Assembly (NCBI GenBank): GCA_025449115.1
Contig: JAHLKC010000047.1
Coordinates: 62,001 to 126,000 of the forward strand
Direction: 5' to 3'
Source: Chytridium lagenaria
Taxonomy: Eukaryota; Chytridiomycota; Chytridiomycetes; Chytridiales; Chytridiaceae
DNA length: 64,000 nt
Position numbers and translations under genes: made by a program. The notes below the pieces were generated by a model. It did no database searches and was not told the DNA's origin. It was given only the letters and a program-made list of their open reading frames with translations. Shown one piece after another: positions 1-14,392 of the stretch (its first letter is position 1; the number at the start of each line of letters is the position of its first letter).

Positions 1-107
1 AAAAAAAAAAGAGATCGTTTTGGCGTTTCTGAGTGAAGTTTTATTTTTGTGTATATAAGTATACCCCTTGGTCTCAAAGGGACTCATAAAGTGTCCTCGC
101 GCCATGA

Positions 108-1160
108 TCAGGTATAACTCTAATGCATCCAGCTCACAACGATGTATGAATGAGCAGAGGTCCAATTCAAATGAGTTTCTATGGGAAAACAAGTTTATAA
201 GATATGGGTGAGCCAAATGCGTAGAGTAAAGTGGAGTAAAAGGTACCTTGCTTTGGAAAAACTTCCTCATGTACCTAATCACCAAGTTAGCTGCTACTGC
301 GTTGTGACAAAAAAACGTGAAAAAAGAGAAAAACGGCAGATTATGTAAACTTGTGGAGAGGGACTAACCAGATTTGCCATCCTCCCAAACTAATCAATAC
401 AATGATTGAAAAGGTACTAAACCATACCACCCGCTCATTTGTCGATTCTGTCCCGTCCATTAGTACCAACGCGACGATAAACCTTTCATACCGTTAACGT
501 TCCTCATCTCCTCCTCGCGAATCTTCAACTCATTCATATCTGCAACGACCCGCTCTGCCAGACGCTCCAACCGGTATAGTTCCTGCTCCATAGGCTTTAA
601 TTTTTGGTCCTTAAATAACTCTGCTGCGTCCATGGCATCGTCCCCAGTGTCAACATGAAGGCAATGGTCTGAAAAAGTGGGAGCCGGGAACATTTCCTGC
701 AAAGGATCAAAGTCAACACATAAAAGCGCGGTTGTAATGAAAAGACAGTTTCTAACCTTCGGCGAGGACGTTGCTGAAACAGAAATGAACATTGCCGGCC
801 GTGTGTGTTGTAAAGGAGAACTTTTGCGATCCAGGGACAACGTTGGGTTTCGTCCAGTATCTGTTCGGCGTGGGTGCATCGTCAAAGATCTGGATAAAAA
901 GATTCAACAGTCAGATGCAATGAGATTTTGTTAAGATGCGTGAGTCTGCGTGAATGTATTCTAACCTCAACGTCAAGACGTTGAGCATTTCCCTCTCCGA
1001 CTTCAAAGTGTCCCACAGCGAGGACATCCTTCGCCATGTACTGTAGGATGCATCTCCTGTATCCAGGTCCAAGGGCGGCAGGGATTTCAAACTTCACTGC
1101 GGTGCAGATGCCCAACAGGGTGAAGAGGACCAGAGCAGGCAGGGACCAAGAGGCGACCAT
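108..1160 (-). CDS. p24/emp24 family cargo receptor (TMED10/Erv25-like)
   Basis: p24 proteins are type I membrane proteins that cycle between ER and Golgi in COPI and COPII vesicles and act as cargo receptors. The first exon (882-1160) opens with a signal peptide (MVASWSLPALVLFTLLG) and the start of the GOLD domain (KFEIPAALGPGYRRCILQYM). The second exon (about 480-770) carries the end of the GOLD domain and the coiled neck ending in REEEMRNVN. A third exon near 365-440 reads TESTNERVVWFSTFSIIVL, the family's conserved neck-to-membrane junction. A last small exon gives RYMRKFFQSK, matching the family's cytosolic tail with two aromatic residues followed by basic residues. The final intron and the stop at 108 are my best reading. 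Length (~200 aa) fits the family. The delta subfamily (TMED10/Erv25) is favoured by the tail, but the subfamily is not certain. Confidence 0.85.
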
Positions 1161-1239
1161 CTTTACTTATTCCAGTTGGTTACACAATTAGTTTTTATTT
1201 TCCATTACTACAGAGACGGTTAGGGGGAAAGACTTCTGC

Positions 1240-2520
1240 GATCACGACGAGGGGGAGGAGAGAGTCATTCCTCATGGGAGGACGATATTCATCACCACCG
1301 CGTCCACGAGATTCGTCACCCATGTAACGCCGGGGCTAAATATTGTAATCAGCGAAGCTCTTACCAAAAGTGGAAACAATTTCCAAAACTTACGTTGGAC
1401 TGTGAGGTCGCTTTGTTAGACTAAAATCAACACGCATTTCTCTCTGGTTAAGAACCTATTTAACAAAAAGAGTAAGATCCGCGAACCCCTACTCCAGAAA
1501 TGTTAATCTTACATAGCCGTTTAAATCATCCTCGCCTTTGAAGCGGATTCTATGTCAGAAAAGGTCACGAAACCGAAGCCCCTAGACTTGCCGGTCTAAA
1601 TTCATATGTCAGTAAATCTCCGCATACAATAGATAGCAAAGTATGTTTATCTGACTCTAGGGAGTATAGGTCCATCAAAAGGACAGAAACTCTGCTATAT
1701 CAAACAACGATAGTTGAAGTCAACCTCCACGTCTCCTCCAACCCATCAATCTTCACCAACTCAGTTGAGTACTACTTCACGGAGAAAGCAAGTAGCACCC
1801 ATGTAGAAGGTGTTTAAAAAGGAAAATATAGAGAGGAGAGAATCAGATAGGTAATTACCTGCTTGTCGTGAATGATAGAAACATTGGTTACTCTTCCGTG
1901 ACGACCAAAAAGATCCTCCAGATCCCTTTCTTGGTATGAATACTAAGGCCAAAGACTCCAAGAACCTTGCCAGGCTCAGGAGGCAGGCTAAACGAATTAG
2001 TCAGTAGGGACAATTGATAAAAACTTTAAATCATTACCCTGTCCGCCGGGCCACGCCTGGAGCGAAATTCTGCGCGTTCGTAACGAGGAGGCGAGCGGGA
2101 CCTGAAGAAGAAAAAGTCAGTGATCTTATTATGATGCTCAAGTACCCACCGTCTGGATAAGATGCATCACATGTACCAAAAGATGTTTGATTGTCTTAGT
2201 GTTTCATGCAACTGATGGGGATAGCAAAAAGGTTCATGGCTGTCTTCAACGAAGATACTCTTCACGCCTCTTCAAGCTCATGCTGTTGGTTTGACGTATT
2301 GAAGAACAGGCCCGAGGAGGGTTTTTCAAAGCGAAATAGAAATTGATGTCTAGGCTGCCCACCCTCTTCTCCTGTCGTAACTGCGGCTGCGGCTGCGTCT
2401 CCTAATAGGTTCGTTCCGTCTGTAATCATCGTATCCGCGGTCTCTCATAGGCTCGTCCCTGCGGTCATCGTATCTTGGGTGGACCCCTCATGGGTGGACT
2501 CCTGCTTCTAGAGTATCTCT
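1240..2520 (-). CDS. Transformer-2-like SR splicing regulator (RRM protein)
   Basis: Tra2 proteins bind GAA-rich exonic enhancers through one RRM flanked by RS regions and promote exon inclusion in the nucleus. On the minus strand, an RS/RD-rich N-terminal exon at about 2345-2470 reads RRDEPMRDRGYDDY and RRRSRSRSYDRRR. An exon at about 1860-2000 gives the RRM start ending in DLEDLFGRHGRVTNVSII. One at about 1535-1590 gives the RNP1-type motif GKSRGFGFVTFSD, and one at about 1395-1435 gives REMRVDFSLTKRPHSPT, the characteristic end of the Tra2 RRM plus linker. A glycine/arginine-rich tail (YMGDESRGRGGDEYRPP) follows at about 1260-1325. The start codon was not resolved, and single-base frame breaks occur after the RNP1 exon and in the tail. 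The RVDFS..KRPHSPTP signature makes Tra2 much more likely than a generic SR protein. Confidence 0.75.
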
Positions 2521-2711
2521 GCAAACTGGAATTAGGGTCAACCTAACAGGGCTGGATGCCTCACCCGTCTTGGAGGGATAGTCCGCTTCCCTGGTCATTT
2601 CTCCGTTTTTTCTTTCTCAGCCCTACAAAAAATTTCTTATTGCAAACACCTCTTTTTATAGTCCAAAACTATCGGGTATTTATTATGGTGAAAAAGAATC
2701 CGTGAATGAAA

Positions 2712-3260
2712 TTATTCGCCTCTCTTCTTGGATGCGATGGGTGACCATGATCCTGGTTGGAAGCTTTCGCCCTGTCCTGTGGGCTTTGCCTCGGTAGCCT
2801 TTGCAGCGATTGCGGGTTGTACTGGCACTGGAAGAGACATTAATTCCATAGACAACAGACAATTACCCTGGCCAGATTCAGTCTCGCCACGTAAACGATT
2901 AAGCTCTCTCGCTTTCGTGATAATGGCCTCCCTCTGCGCTTCTGCCTCCACTATTTCCTATTATAAAATGTCAAAAAAAACGATAGGATTTGAGAACGGC
3001 TACCTCTAGCGTAGGAGGGTCTGCTCTCGTATGTCTTAACCACGCCTGCCACTGAATAGGTAGCTCCTTTCCGCTGTAACTCCATATCTCAGTTCTTCCA
3101 TCCGCATATTCGATCGTTCTTCTCGTCGCAATGGCACCTTGCTTCTTTGCAGGTCCTTCAAAGTACATGTTCCCGACCAAGTCGTATCCCACAAACTTTT
3201 GACTACGCCATGGCTGATCGTTGATGGATATGATACGGTTGGTTAAACGGCTGCCAAAGG
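2712..3260 (-). CDS. NDUFAF2/NDUFA12-like complex I assembly factor
   Basis: This family (mimitin/B17.2L) acts in the mitochondrial matrix in late assembly of respiratory complex I. The N-terminal exon (2971 to about 3255) reads WRSQKFVGYDLVGNMYFEGP, then a loop with RRTIEYADGRTEIWSYSGKELPIQWQAWLRHTR and PPTLE; FVGYDLxGNxY and the PxxWxxWLRHTR block are family hallmarks. An intron (about 2957-3005) joins PPTLE to EIVEAEAQREAIITKARELN. The C-terminus GESFQPGSWSP matches the conserved F-x-P-x-x-W tail of the assembly-factor branch. Total ~170 aa. The start was not resolved: the frame upstream of 3255 has a stop, so a short first exon is probably missing. The assembly factor is preferred over structural subunit NDUFA12 because of the C-terminal extension. 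Confidence 0.75.
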
Positions 3261-3543
3261 GATATTTAAAGTACCAGACTCAACGTCTTCCAGCGATTGA
3301 TGAGAGGTCTGAGCATTTGTTGGGATGACAATTTAATGGTGATGCATTATTGACACTCGAATGGAAGTGACGGAAGTACTGAGTGGAGGGACTCGATCGA
3401 TAACATGGGGCCAGCGTTTCGACTAAAGATTCATGCGCGTTCGCTGGACGATTCCTAGTCTGCATGACAGTCAATGTCAAATTCATTTATTGATGTCAAT
3501 CATTTGACTGAAAAGGGCTCGTGCAGTCAGTCAGTGACGATGG

Positions 3544-6474
<2,931 letters not shown>

Positions 6475-6520
6475 AGACTACTGTTGTGATAGCACATATA
6501 CTTTATTCTCCAAATAAACC

Positions 6521-7120
6521 ATGTTCGTTGCATCCTATTCTTTATTCAACAAAAGGCGATTATTTCACACAGTTGTGCAACATTTCAACATGCAGCTAAA
6601 ACAGGTCGTTCACAGTATTCTACAGTCCCACGACGTCCTCACCGAGTTCCTCAGCCTCGGCAATGAAAGAGAAGACATATGGAGTATCGAGATTTGCCCT
6701 AAAGGTACGGCAAGTATCATGTTACATGCCACTAAATGATGCAAACAGAGGGCATCTGTGACTTTTCCCGCCCACTAGTGGTCGCAAAACAGATGGACGT
6801 CATCCGCATCGGCCTCATGTTCCATGACGTCTGGGAGATCTCCTTTGACCCAGTGATCGAATTCCAAGTTCCATCTGAATCCGCTGATGCACCATGGCAT
6901 CCCATCGCCTTCTACCGTCCACACCTTGGGCAGAAGGATATTGGATCTGAGCAAATGAGTAGGAATGTGTCACGTGTGTGTATTTTAACATTTTTGAAGC
7001 CGAAGCGTTGGAGTTGGTTGCCGAGTTAGCATGACTTTGTCGGAACGTGGATATGCGGACACTGCGCAGGCATTAGCGAGGAGATTGCATGAGAAGGCAA
7101 AGGCGCCTGAACTTTACTGA
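6521..7120 (+). CDS. Unrecognised protein, 2-3 exons
   Basis: I do not recognise this gene. An open exon from 6521 gives ASYSLFNKRRLFHTVVQHFN and HSILQSHDVLTEFLSLGNE, ending in EDIWSIEICPK. A short intron (about 6703-6747) with GT..AG borders then joins EGICDFSRPLVVAKQMDVI and FHDVWEISFDPVIEFQVPS, which stay open to about 6960. A further exon seems to give EAEALELVAELA and then, with a one-base offset, LSERGYADTAQALARRLHEK and a stop at 7120. That end has the look of a helical hairpin (TPR-like), but one repeat is not enough to call a fold. It lies 46 bp behind KAP3 on the same strand. Confidence 0.5.
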
Positions 7121-7386
7121 GACTTTAACCTATCTCTCTTTACGACTTTCGGCCATTTATCATCATAGGCTTCAAAAGCAAAAATGTACATACTCGATAT
7201 AAGAATGAACTACATTTCAATTCAAATATTATTACATTGGCACACAGTGCATCAAATGGTATCAACAAAGTATGTGGTATCAAGTGGCGGACCCCCGCAC
7301 ATTGTTTTTGAGAGCCAGAAGAAAGTATAAGGGACGGCAGAGAGACTGTATATCATCAGGGCGGTATAAATATATGGTTCAAGAAT

Positions 7387-9031
7387 TCATTTCGAATCGT
7401 GAAACCCCATGTTCAATTCACTTGGCCACTTTGGTAACCACATGCCATACGCGTTGGAGTTCACGACACTTTGTCCAGCACCAAGCGCGCCAGTTGAATC
7501 CCACGACGGTGTGAAGAAGGGTGGTGAAGCAGAGCCGGTGCCCGGGATGTATGTTCCAACTGAGACGTGATCTTGTCGCCAAACGATGACCTCCTCATCA
7601 GCATTTGAATACTGGTGAATCGCATGAGAATGTACGTTCAGGATTTCCAAGTGGGCTGCGAGCGTACGCGCTATCCGTGGGAGAAATGGCAGTAGGGGAA
7701 GACGTGTTTGGGACTATGAGAGACGGGAGGCCTGATTCTCGCTTCTCAACTGATGGAGTGCTGAGCAGTCCGTTCCTGAAAAGGTCGTCAAAAGCGGGAA
7801 CGGCGTTTGGAACAGGTTGCTGAGTGAGAATTGGGAGGGTAGCGTTTGTTGGCATGGCTCAGTGCACAAGGAGTATGAGTGCAAGGAAGGTGCATTCGAT
7901 GTCTGAGATGGGTAGAGGGATGGGAATGAGCCACCGTAACCGAATGATGACTGAGACCCGAGCATGGCGGACTGAGTTTGCATGTTTTCAGCGTTAAACT
8001 GAAAGTCGGCATCGTGAATATTATCAAATTCGTTTGACACGAATGGTTCTGCGCGTGGGTGTTTGGCATGAGAGGATCAGACGATATCGACGCTACAGTC
8101 GTTTGAACCAATTATGGAGGGTATGTTGATGGCATGGAAAGGGTACATGGCGTGATATCTAAATTGAATGCCATCGAAGATTCCTCTGGAGACTGATCCA
8201 ATTGAGAGTATGAGGAGAGATCGAAGCCAGAAGAAATGGTTTGTGCAGTAAACGCATTAAATAGTTCCATATCCTCCGCCTTGGCATCGTCGCTACCAGC
8301 CCCAAAGTGCTGCCCCTGTATCTCAGCAACTCTGCCATTTTTAATCAAAGAATCATAACTCGAGGGCTCTTTCCACGTCCCTGTCCAAGGGACTGTTCCT
8401 CCAACCCCCGTTTTCCATTCGCGTTAGGCGGCGAGGGCATAAGGAACGTCCCGAGGCATCAGTTGTCCTCTGAAAAGCGCTTTTTGATTCAGATGTCGCA
8501 AAGTGAGTTGAAGGAACGATTATAGCCCCGGAGTTCTCCGTGTCATTCCTAAGCTTGCTCATGATTTTGCGACGTAACTGTTTGCGAACATGCAATTTTT
8601 TGAGCTGCTCCTGCGTCATCCCGTCGTATCGGTGAGTTCAGGGTCTTGTAAGTCCGGTGGAGGAGATGTTGCTTTTCTTCTGACAATGTTGCTGGTAGTT
8701 GAACTTCTTCGTGATGCGGGACGTTTTGCAGTGGTAGGTGTGGATGGTTGAAAGGTTGCTGACACAGGTGTTTGGAAGCTGGTGCTCGAGGGTGAGGATG
8801 TCATTGGTGTCGAGTAGATGGGTGAGTCAAGAGGAGATATAGGAGAAGTTGCGAGGGATAATATGTCGCTGTCCACGAGTAAAGGTCAACCCCAGTCTTT
8901 GCATTGAAGTTTGAGGCCATATCGAAAGGTAATCCAAGTTGTTCGCTCGACAAAAATTGTAGAGACTGCGACGTCGTTAGGATTTTTTCAGGCTTTGGCC
9001 GTATGGGTGCGTTGTTATGCATCCGCGTCAT
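7387..9031 (-). CDS. Low-complexity Ser/Thr/Pro-rich protein, regulator-like
   Basis: No conserved domain is recognised. The N-terminus at 9031 reads MTRMHNNAPIRPKPEKI. Next come a Ser/Thr/Pro-rich stretch (8640-8880), a basic cluster (RRSSTTSNIVRRKA), and a second highly basic helix-like segment at about 8540-8600 (LKKLHVRKQLRRKIMSKLRN). A long Gln/Ser/Phe-rich part follows at 7714-8348. The C-terminal exon (7387-7650) is aromatic and Pro/Gly-rich and ends in MGFHDSK. Two basic segments embedded in Ser/Gln-rich low complexity resemble fungal DNA-binding regulators, but I see no zinc ligands, leucine heptad or other signature. Exon joins are uncertain. The start is 326 bp from the divergent POP3 start at 9358. 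Confidence 0.45.
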
Positions 9032-9357
9032 GAAGTTTTAGGGGTTACAAAGAAGAAGGGTGTTTCCGTGGTCTTATGGCGCCTCTCAGAGATGTCCTGA
9101 AGTTCGAATGTTCACAGAACGCGGCAGAAGGTGAAGAGCGTTAGGTTAGAAAGGTTCAGCAATATAGGCAAAGCCTACCACAACATTGCGGTAGCCCCAA
9201 TCAGACGCGTTCGAAGCCTTCGAAGCCTATAGGACGCCTCATCGCGAACGTTCTGGATGCTGAAATGAGTGTAATTCGATCCGGTGGTTGTTTGAGATGT
9301 TAGGAACTCGTGTGACTGTTCCGGGTCCTTGGGTTAGAAGAAGAAAAAAAAGGGAAG

Positions 9358-10563
9358 ATGGACGAAGGAAAGGCTACACCTGCAAAGGTTGCCGTTGATG
9401 GGTCTGTGTCAGGGATCGTCAAGTTTGTAAAAAATGATGCAAAAGCATTGAGACCGCAGGGAAATGCTGGGGGTAATCAGCAAAGGACTGTTTTCAAGAC
9501 CATTCTGGACTCTCCATTTAGCTACAAATGGTATGCAACAACTGCGCTCTATTCGATTCAACTTACATCATGAGCAAGGCCGGTCCTTACGGAGCAGCAG
9601 AACAGCCAAATTTTGCTCATGCTTTGCAGGTGAGAGATTGCAGATATTTGAAAGACTTTCTTCATGATGATGTCTCAGCATGATTGAACCCCTTGGAAGA
9701 AAGCGCCGGCGACGGGAAGAATTGATGCATCAAGAGCTACAGAAAATGGAGATTGAGAAAACCCTGGATATAAAGGCAAAAAAGAAGCCGAATTGCAAAC
9801 GCCACTGGCGAGATGGATTTGGATGCAAAGATGAAGCTGGAGAAGAAGCGGAAAAGGCACAAAGGAGAAGCCTGGATGTCAGCAAATCGCTTGCTGAAGC
9901 AAAGATTGCGGAAGCAGAGATGAAAGAAGGTGGAAATTCCAGCGAAGTGGATGCAAGTCTTTTAAATAATGCCATCCTTGGAGTCAATGGCGTTAGCAAG
10001 GCTCTTGAATCTGCTGTTGGATTAAAGCCGGAAAACCGTTTAAAGCTGGTGTTTATTTGCAAGGATGACGCGAATCCGTCACATCTTTTTTCACATCTCC
10101 CAACCCTCGCATTCTTTGCTGGGAAAGATATTTTGATCTGTCCTCTGCACGCGGGTTCGGAGGCCAAGATATCAGAAGCACTGTGCATAAAACGAACCAT
10201 AGCAATTGGAATCAAAGTAAGAGCTGGCCTCCTTTCACGCGACGCTAAAGTTATTACGAATGCTAGGACGAATACCCCGAATACGCGCAACTTCGAGCTT
10301 TCGTCGAAGGCGCCGTTCAGCCTCCATCTCTGCCATGGCTTCGAGCTGAGACCTTTGTGCAACCGTCGGGATACATTCAGTCCAGACTGAAGACTCTCAT
10401 TACGATTCCTGGATTCTCTTCAGGAGGAGGACGAGGGGACGAGGTGGACGAGGAGGGCGCCACAGAAACAATAAAAATCGGAGTGGAAAGAGGGGAGGTA
10501 CTCAGTCGAGTGAGCGGCCAACGCATCAGCAAAAGAGACAAAAGTTGTGATCCGTTTCTGTAA
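9358..10563 (+). CDS. RNase P/MRP protein subunit, Pop3/Rpp38 family
   Basis: Pop3/Rpp38 proteins are L7Ae-type subunits of nuclear RNase P and RNase MRP, which process pre-tRNA and pre-rRNA. The first exon reads MDEGKATPAKVAVDG up to TVFKTILDSPFSYKW. A Lys/Arg/Glu-rich middle exon (about 9680-9960) precedes the L7Ae-like core: LLNNAILGVNGVSKALE, LKLVFICKDDANPSHLFSHL, then AFFAGKDILICPL and EAKISEALCIKRTIAIGIK. The last two blocks are the diagnostic Rpp38/Pop3 signature. After an intron, a C-terminal exon (about 10285-10563) reads SRLKTLITIPGF with a Gly/Glu-rich tail and a stop at 10561-10563. The start codon of TBC1D7 follows after only two bases. Confidence 0.85.
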
Positions 10564-10565
10564 AT

Positions 10566-11814
10566 ATGAAGAACTTTCGTCAAAGTAATGCATTTCATGG
10601 CCTTTTTAAACATTTGTCCAGTGCAATGTCCTAATCCACCTTTGCAGCATATTATGCATCGTTGGGCGTAAAGGTAAGAGCATTCATTGGGTCCATTTTC
10701 ATAGAGTCCATTTTCTGATGATCAAAAGGCGGTCGAAGCAAAGCCGTCCGTCGAGAATGCTTTACAAGGGGATATCCTAGGTAATAGATGATCCATTCTT
10801 GGTTCTTTTGTGAATAACAATGTCAAAAGACTTTGAAAAGCTCAAGAAGCTTTGTCTATGGGTTCGAATACCTCACTTTTATCGACCGCTGGTGTGGAAG
10901 ATTCTTCTTAAAGTAATCCCACGCACTAAAGAAGTGTGGCCATTCCATGAAGCTCAGCGGAGAGAGCAATATGAGGAACTTCGGCGATCCACGTGCTTTA
11001 TTTATGGGTTTGCATTAAAGTCACAGCGTACCTGAGAATATACTTTAGAACGAAATATAATGGCGAAATGACGCCAAGAGACATGGTGAACATGACACTT
11101 ATCGAGGAAGGACTCACATGGAGGCAAAGAGTACAGAGCATTCGGTTGTATTCATCTCATCTATTGCTTAGAGAAATATGTCGGTGGAGGATCTGGAGGA
11201 TTTAGAGATCGTTGCCGAATCCATACTGGAAATATGCGACGAGGATGATATGGACGCGTTCTGGCTATTTCGAAACTTTGCCTCTCACTTTGCTTTCAAA
11301 CCGTCTACGGAGGTCGCCAGCCAGGTTAGAGTCAAATACATCTTCCTATTCTAACAAAATGCATAATGCAGAAACACAACAACGGCCAGGCTTTGATCAA
11401 GCTTTTAGAAAAGCATGAGCCCGTCATCTTAAAGCACTTTTTAACCATCGGCGTTGACGTCGAATCTGCCTTTTCGCGATGGTTTAATATCCATTTTGCA
11501 GGAATGCTACCCCCACACAGCTTAGAAGGAATTTGGGACATTCACATAGCAGGCGCAACAGAAATAATTCGTAGCTCTAAGCTTTATTCTTGCAGCGAAG
11601 AAATGGATAATGGAGCAGCGGTCATCGGACAACCTCTCCATCTTCCTCGAAAAGGTATTAAGCATAAACGAAAGTGCGGGTAAATTGATAGATACAGATT
11701 GCAACGTATGTGAATCTTGAGGCTGTAGCGTCAACGGCGATCGACCTCTGGGAGAAACCGATTCTCGAATCCATGACGGAATCTTCTCGGAGAACCCTTG
11801 GAATCGAAACTTGA
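10566..11814 (+). CDS. TBC1D7: TBC1D7-like, third subunit of the TSC Rheb-GAP complex
   Basis: TBC1D7 is a catalytically weak TBC-domain protein that stabilises the TSC1-TSC2 complex, the GTPase-activating complex for Rheb upstream of TORC1. The start at 10566 gives MKNFRQTYYASLGVK after removal of a small intron (the animal protein has NFRSVYYEKVGFR here), then VEAKPSVENALQGDIL, then LCLWVRIPHFYRPLVWKILL. Later exons give HEMTPRDMVNMTLIEEGLTW-type sequence, LIKLLEKHEPVILKHFL, and SRWFNIHFAGMLPPHSLEGI with WDIHIAGA, matching the end of the TBC domain. The C-terminus is ASTAIDLWEKPILESM with a stop at 11812-11814. The catalytic Arg-finger block of active TBC proteins was not evident, as expected for this family. 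At least seven short introns. Confidence 0.85.
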
Positions 11815-11860
11815 ATAAAACATGTGCAAAACTCTCATCATCTCTTCCAATGCTCCACTA

Positions 11861-12148
11861 CTAGCTTTTCTCCCCCCACCAGCTTACTGACGGTCCTTGA
11901 CGTTGGGCCACAGTAAGCTCCTTCAGTCCGTCTTCGTATGCAGCCCGAATCTGGTTGGGTTCATTCAGACTCCTATTTGCACGGAATGCATCAGCTGTTC
12001 TCCGTTTGATGTATTCTCGGAAATTGTATGCAGAGAAACTTCGTGATGTCCTGATGAGGGAGCGGTAGAGAGCGAGCTTGTCTGATTTGGAAGGAACGGC
12101 CGCTGGGTTTGTGGCCAGAGTGGTGAATCGTCGCATGAGACCCAACAT
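11861..12148 (-). CDS. LYRM4: LYR-motif protein 4 (Isd11)
   Basis: Isd11 binds and stabilises the mitochondrial cysteine desulfurase Nfs1 and, with acyl carrier protein, is needed for Fe-S cluster synthesis in the matrix. This is one uninterrupted exon of 95 codons. The LYR tripeptide sits at about residues 27-29 (KLALYRSLIRTSRSFSAYNF), followed by REYIKRRTADAFRAN, the classic Isd11 spacing. The N-terminal ~20 residues (MLGLMRRFTTLATNPAAV) look like a short mitochondrial targeting sequence. Length is close to animal LYRM4 (91 aa). The gene converges on TBC1D7, with the two stops 46 bp apart. Confidence 0.92.
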   Translation of the reverse strand: MLGLMRRFTTLATNPAAVPSKSDKLALYRSLIRTSRSFSAYNFREYIKRRTADAFRANRSLNEPNQIRAAYEDGLKELTVAQRQGPSVSWWGEKS

Positions 12149-12582
12149 GGTGAAAGATTTATTAATGTCAACTTTATTTTCTCCTTTTTCGAACCGGTAC
12201 GACTTCCATCAACACGCAAGATAAATATGTTTTCGTTCTAACCATTCTGGTTAAATGCTAGATATCAATGTTAGGTTTCGAATATAAAGATGGAAAAATG
12301 TACATTGGTATAAATGCTGAAAGGCAGGCATAAAGGGCGATGCTTCTGTTACCCGTCTAAACTTGTAGTCTTCCGATAAAGAGGTGAAAACTACAAACGT
12401 CAGGAAGGAGCTTTGGAAGGACACACCTTCTAAAAATGTTTAACAAGGTCCCGTACTTCACTCCAGTCACTATCAGCAAGTTGGGGTGATGGTCAAGGAT
12501 GATATCAGCCTGAGACACGTATCCACCAACGATTGACCAGTTTGCTTGTCGGTATAGGCCTGAACGTCTTGAAGGCAAATAC
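12149..12582. other. Intergenic between LYRM4 start and neurochondrin stop
   Basis: About 430 bp. Holds the LYRM4 upstream region (T-rich, just above 12148) and the 3' flank of the neurochondrin-like gene. I see no convincing gene. The open frames here are short and not conserved-looking. Confidence 0.5.
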
Positions 12583-14333
12583 TTAATAGTATTGTCGCTC
12601 CGTAAGACGCACACATCGCGCTTTGATATGTAATAGCTACAAATTAGAATTAGAAGATTAATTTGGTTGAGCATGAAACCATTGCGTTTGTAAAATCCAA
12701 TTGTCCCAGTTTTGCAATTAGTGATGAATTGTGAGTAAAATCGAGCGGAGACTGTGACTGCATGCAATTAAAAATGCTCTCCAATAGAGATACACCAACT
12801 GCGTCTTCCAGGTTCACCTCTTTTCGACTTGCAACCTCAAACAAGAGCTCAAATCCTTGAAATTTAATAAAGACCTCTCGAATATCAGGTTCCGATGTCA
12901 AGTTCACGAAAGCCTGCGCCATTACAACTGCAGTTGTATAATCATGTTTGCAAACTTCAATAATAACGGGAATAGTTGATTTGACTTCTGAATGTGAAAA
13001 CTCGGTCTCTTCAGCAAGCCATAATCCTAAAGGCCGCATGCCCTCACATACGATCGGACCGAGAATCACGTCCTTGTTTCCAAACTCCATATAGACTTCG
13101 TAGCGTTCAAGCAAGGCAGCCATAAACGTGATAAAAGTTTCGGTGTAGCAGTTCGGAGAGATATCAAAGACTTAGCGGGCAGCAAAAGATTGGTCGCTTC
13201 ATCGTCTGCTCGTACCAGCCCCAAGAGAAAAGCCTCGATGATACGAAACGAGGATGTTATAATCCCCATTGACGGGTTTAAGTTCTCTCTGGAAAATTCA
13301 TCCAGCCGTACTCGAACTTCAGCACATGCAATGTGAACCAGGAGCATGGCGAAATGGTGCAGTGTCGGTTCTTCGGCAGTCTTCCCCTTCAACGGTGACG
13401 TCAAATTAAGCCAGTCGGGCCCAAGAATATCAAGACTCGCTGACGCCAGCATCAAAACGGAATCTCTCTTTGGCACCTAAAAAGTTAGACTTGTAATTAA
13501 TTACGTAACTACCTAATTTACTTTTTAAAATCTGACTTAAACCATCTCTAGCATCCGCTCCCCATACACTCTTTGGAAGAGTGATATCATGCTTATGAAC
13601 ACCACTCAAAACAACAGCAAAGGTTGACAGAATATTGAATTTAAGACGACTCTTCTCCGTTTTTAAAATAGATGCCAGTATTAAGGCAATACTATCCGCA
13701 ATTCCACCGAAGTTGTCCTTTAATTCAACCACTTTTTGAGTCTGAAAGTTCCAAAAGATGGTGTTTAAAGTTTGTAAGGCTAATGCCTTTTGTGCTTCTG
13801 AGACATCTTGCAAGAGTAGTTGAGCGACGTGAACGAGCACACTTCCGTTTAAAATGGCATCGAAACCGGAAGAGCTTTGGCCAAGGGTTGACAGACAATT
13901 CAGTATTTCGTCGATAACGTCCGAATACGCTGAATCCCTATAGTAATTAGAGTTGTCCTGGGTCATTGAAGTCCACCCACGTAGAATGCGCAGTTAATAT
14001 GCAATCGAATGAGGGAATCATATCTGCCAATTCCTTTCGTTGAGCGAGAGCTTCTATCCGACAAAAGCCTGACAACACATTAACAGCGATACTATGAAGC
14101 GTTATCGCAGGAATCGAAGATGCATTCGCATCGGGCTTCTCAGCTGTCAAAAGAAGTCTTTTCAGGAATTTGAAGTTCATGCGGTCGAAGGCATATTGGA
14201 TCTTGTCATGGTCATTAGGATCCGGCAGAAGCCTTGGTAACAGAAAGAGCGCTACGAATTTGTTTTCATCGCTTGAGCTTGGGCTTAATAACTTTAAACA
14301 GGCATCCAACTCGGCGATTTCCTTTGACGACAT
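12583..14333 (-). CDS. Neurochondrin-family protein
   Basis: Neurochondrins are all-helical armadillo-like proteins known mostly from animals, where they act in neuronal signalling; their role in fungi is unknown. The N-terminus MSSKEIAELDACLKLLSPSS, then VALFLLPRLLPD and MNFKFLKRLLLTAEKPDA, matches the family opening, where about 10 residues separate the repeat from a conserved F-x-x-RLL block. Later exons give LNCLSTLGQSSSGFDAIL, WLNLTSPLKGKTAEEPTL, LLVHIACAEVRVRLDE, MAALLERYEVYMEFGNKDVI and VMAQAFVNLTSEPDIRE. The last exon, after a GT..AG intron near 12645, ends in CVRLTERQYY with a stop at 12583. About 540 aa, somewhat shorter than animal neurochondrin (~730). Short introns near 13960 and 13490. 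Confidence 0.75.
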
Positions 14334-14392
14334 GCTAAAAGGTCCACTTTACCATGACCGCAGATTTTTCTCCCATCTCATTTTTCGCTCAC

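Noticed and set aside
9730..10362. 210-codon minus-strand ORF across the POP3 gene
   Set aside because: It is the antisense shadow of the conserved plus-strand Rpp38/Pop3 exons.
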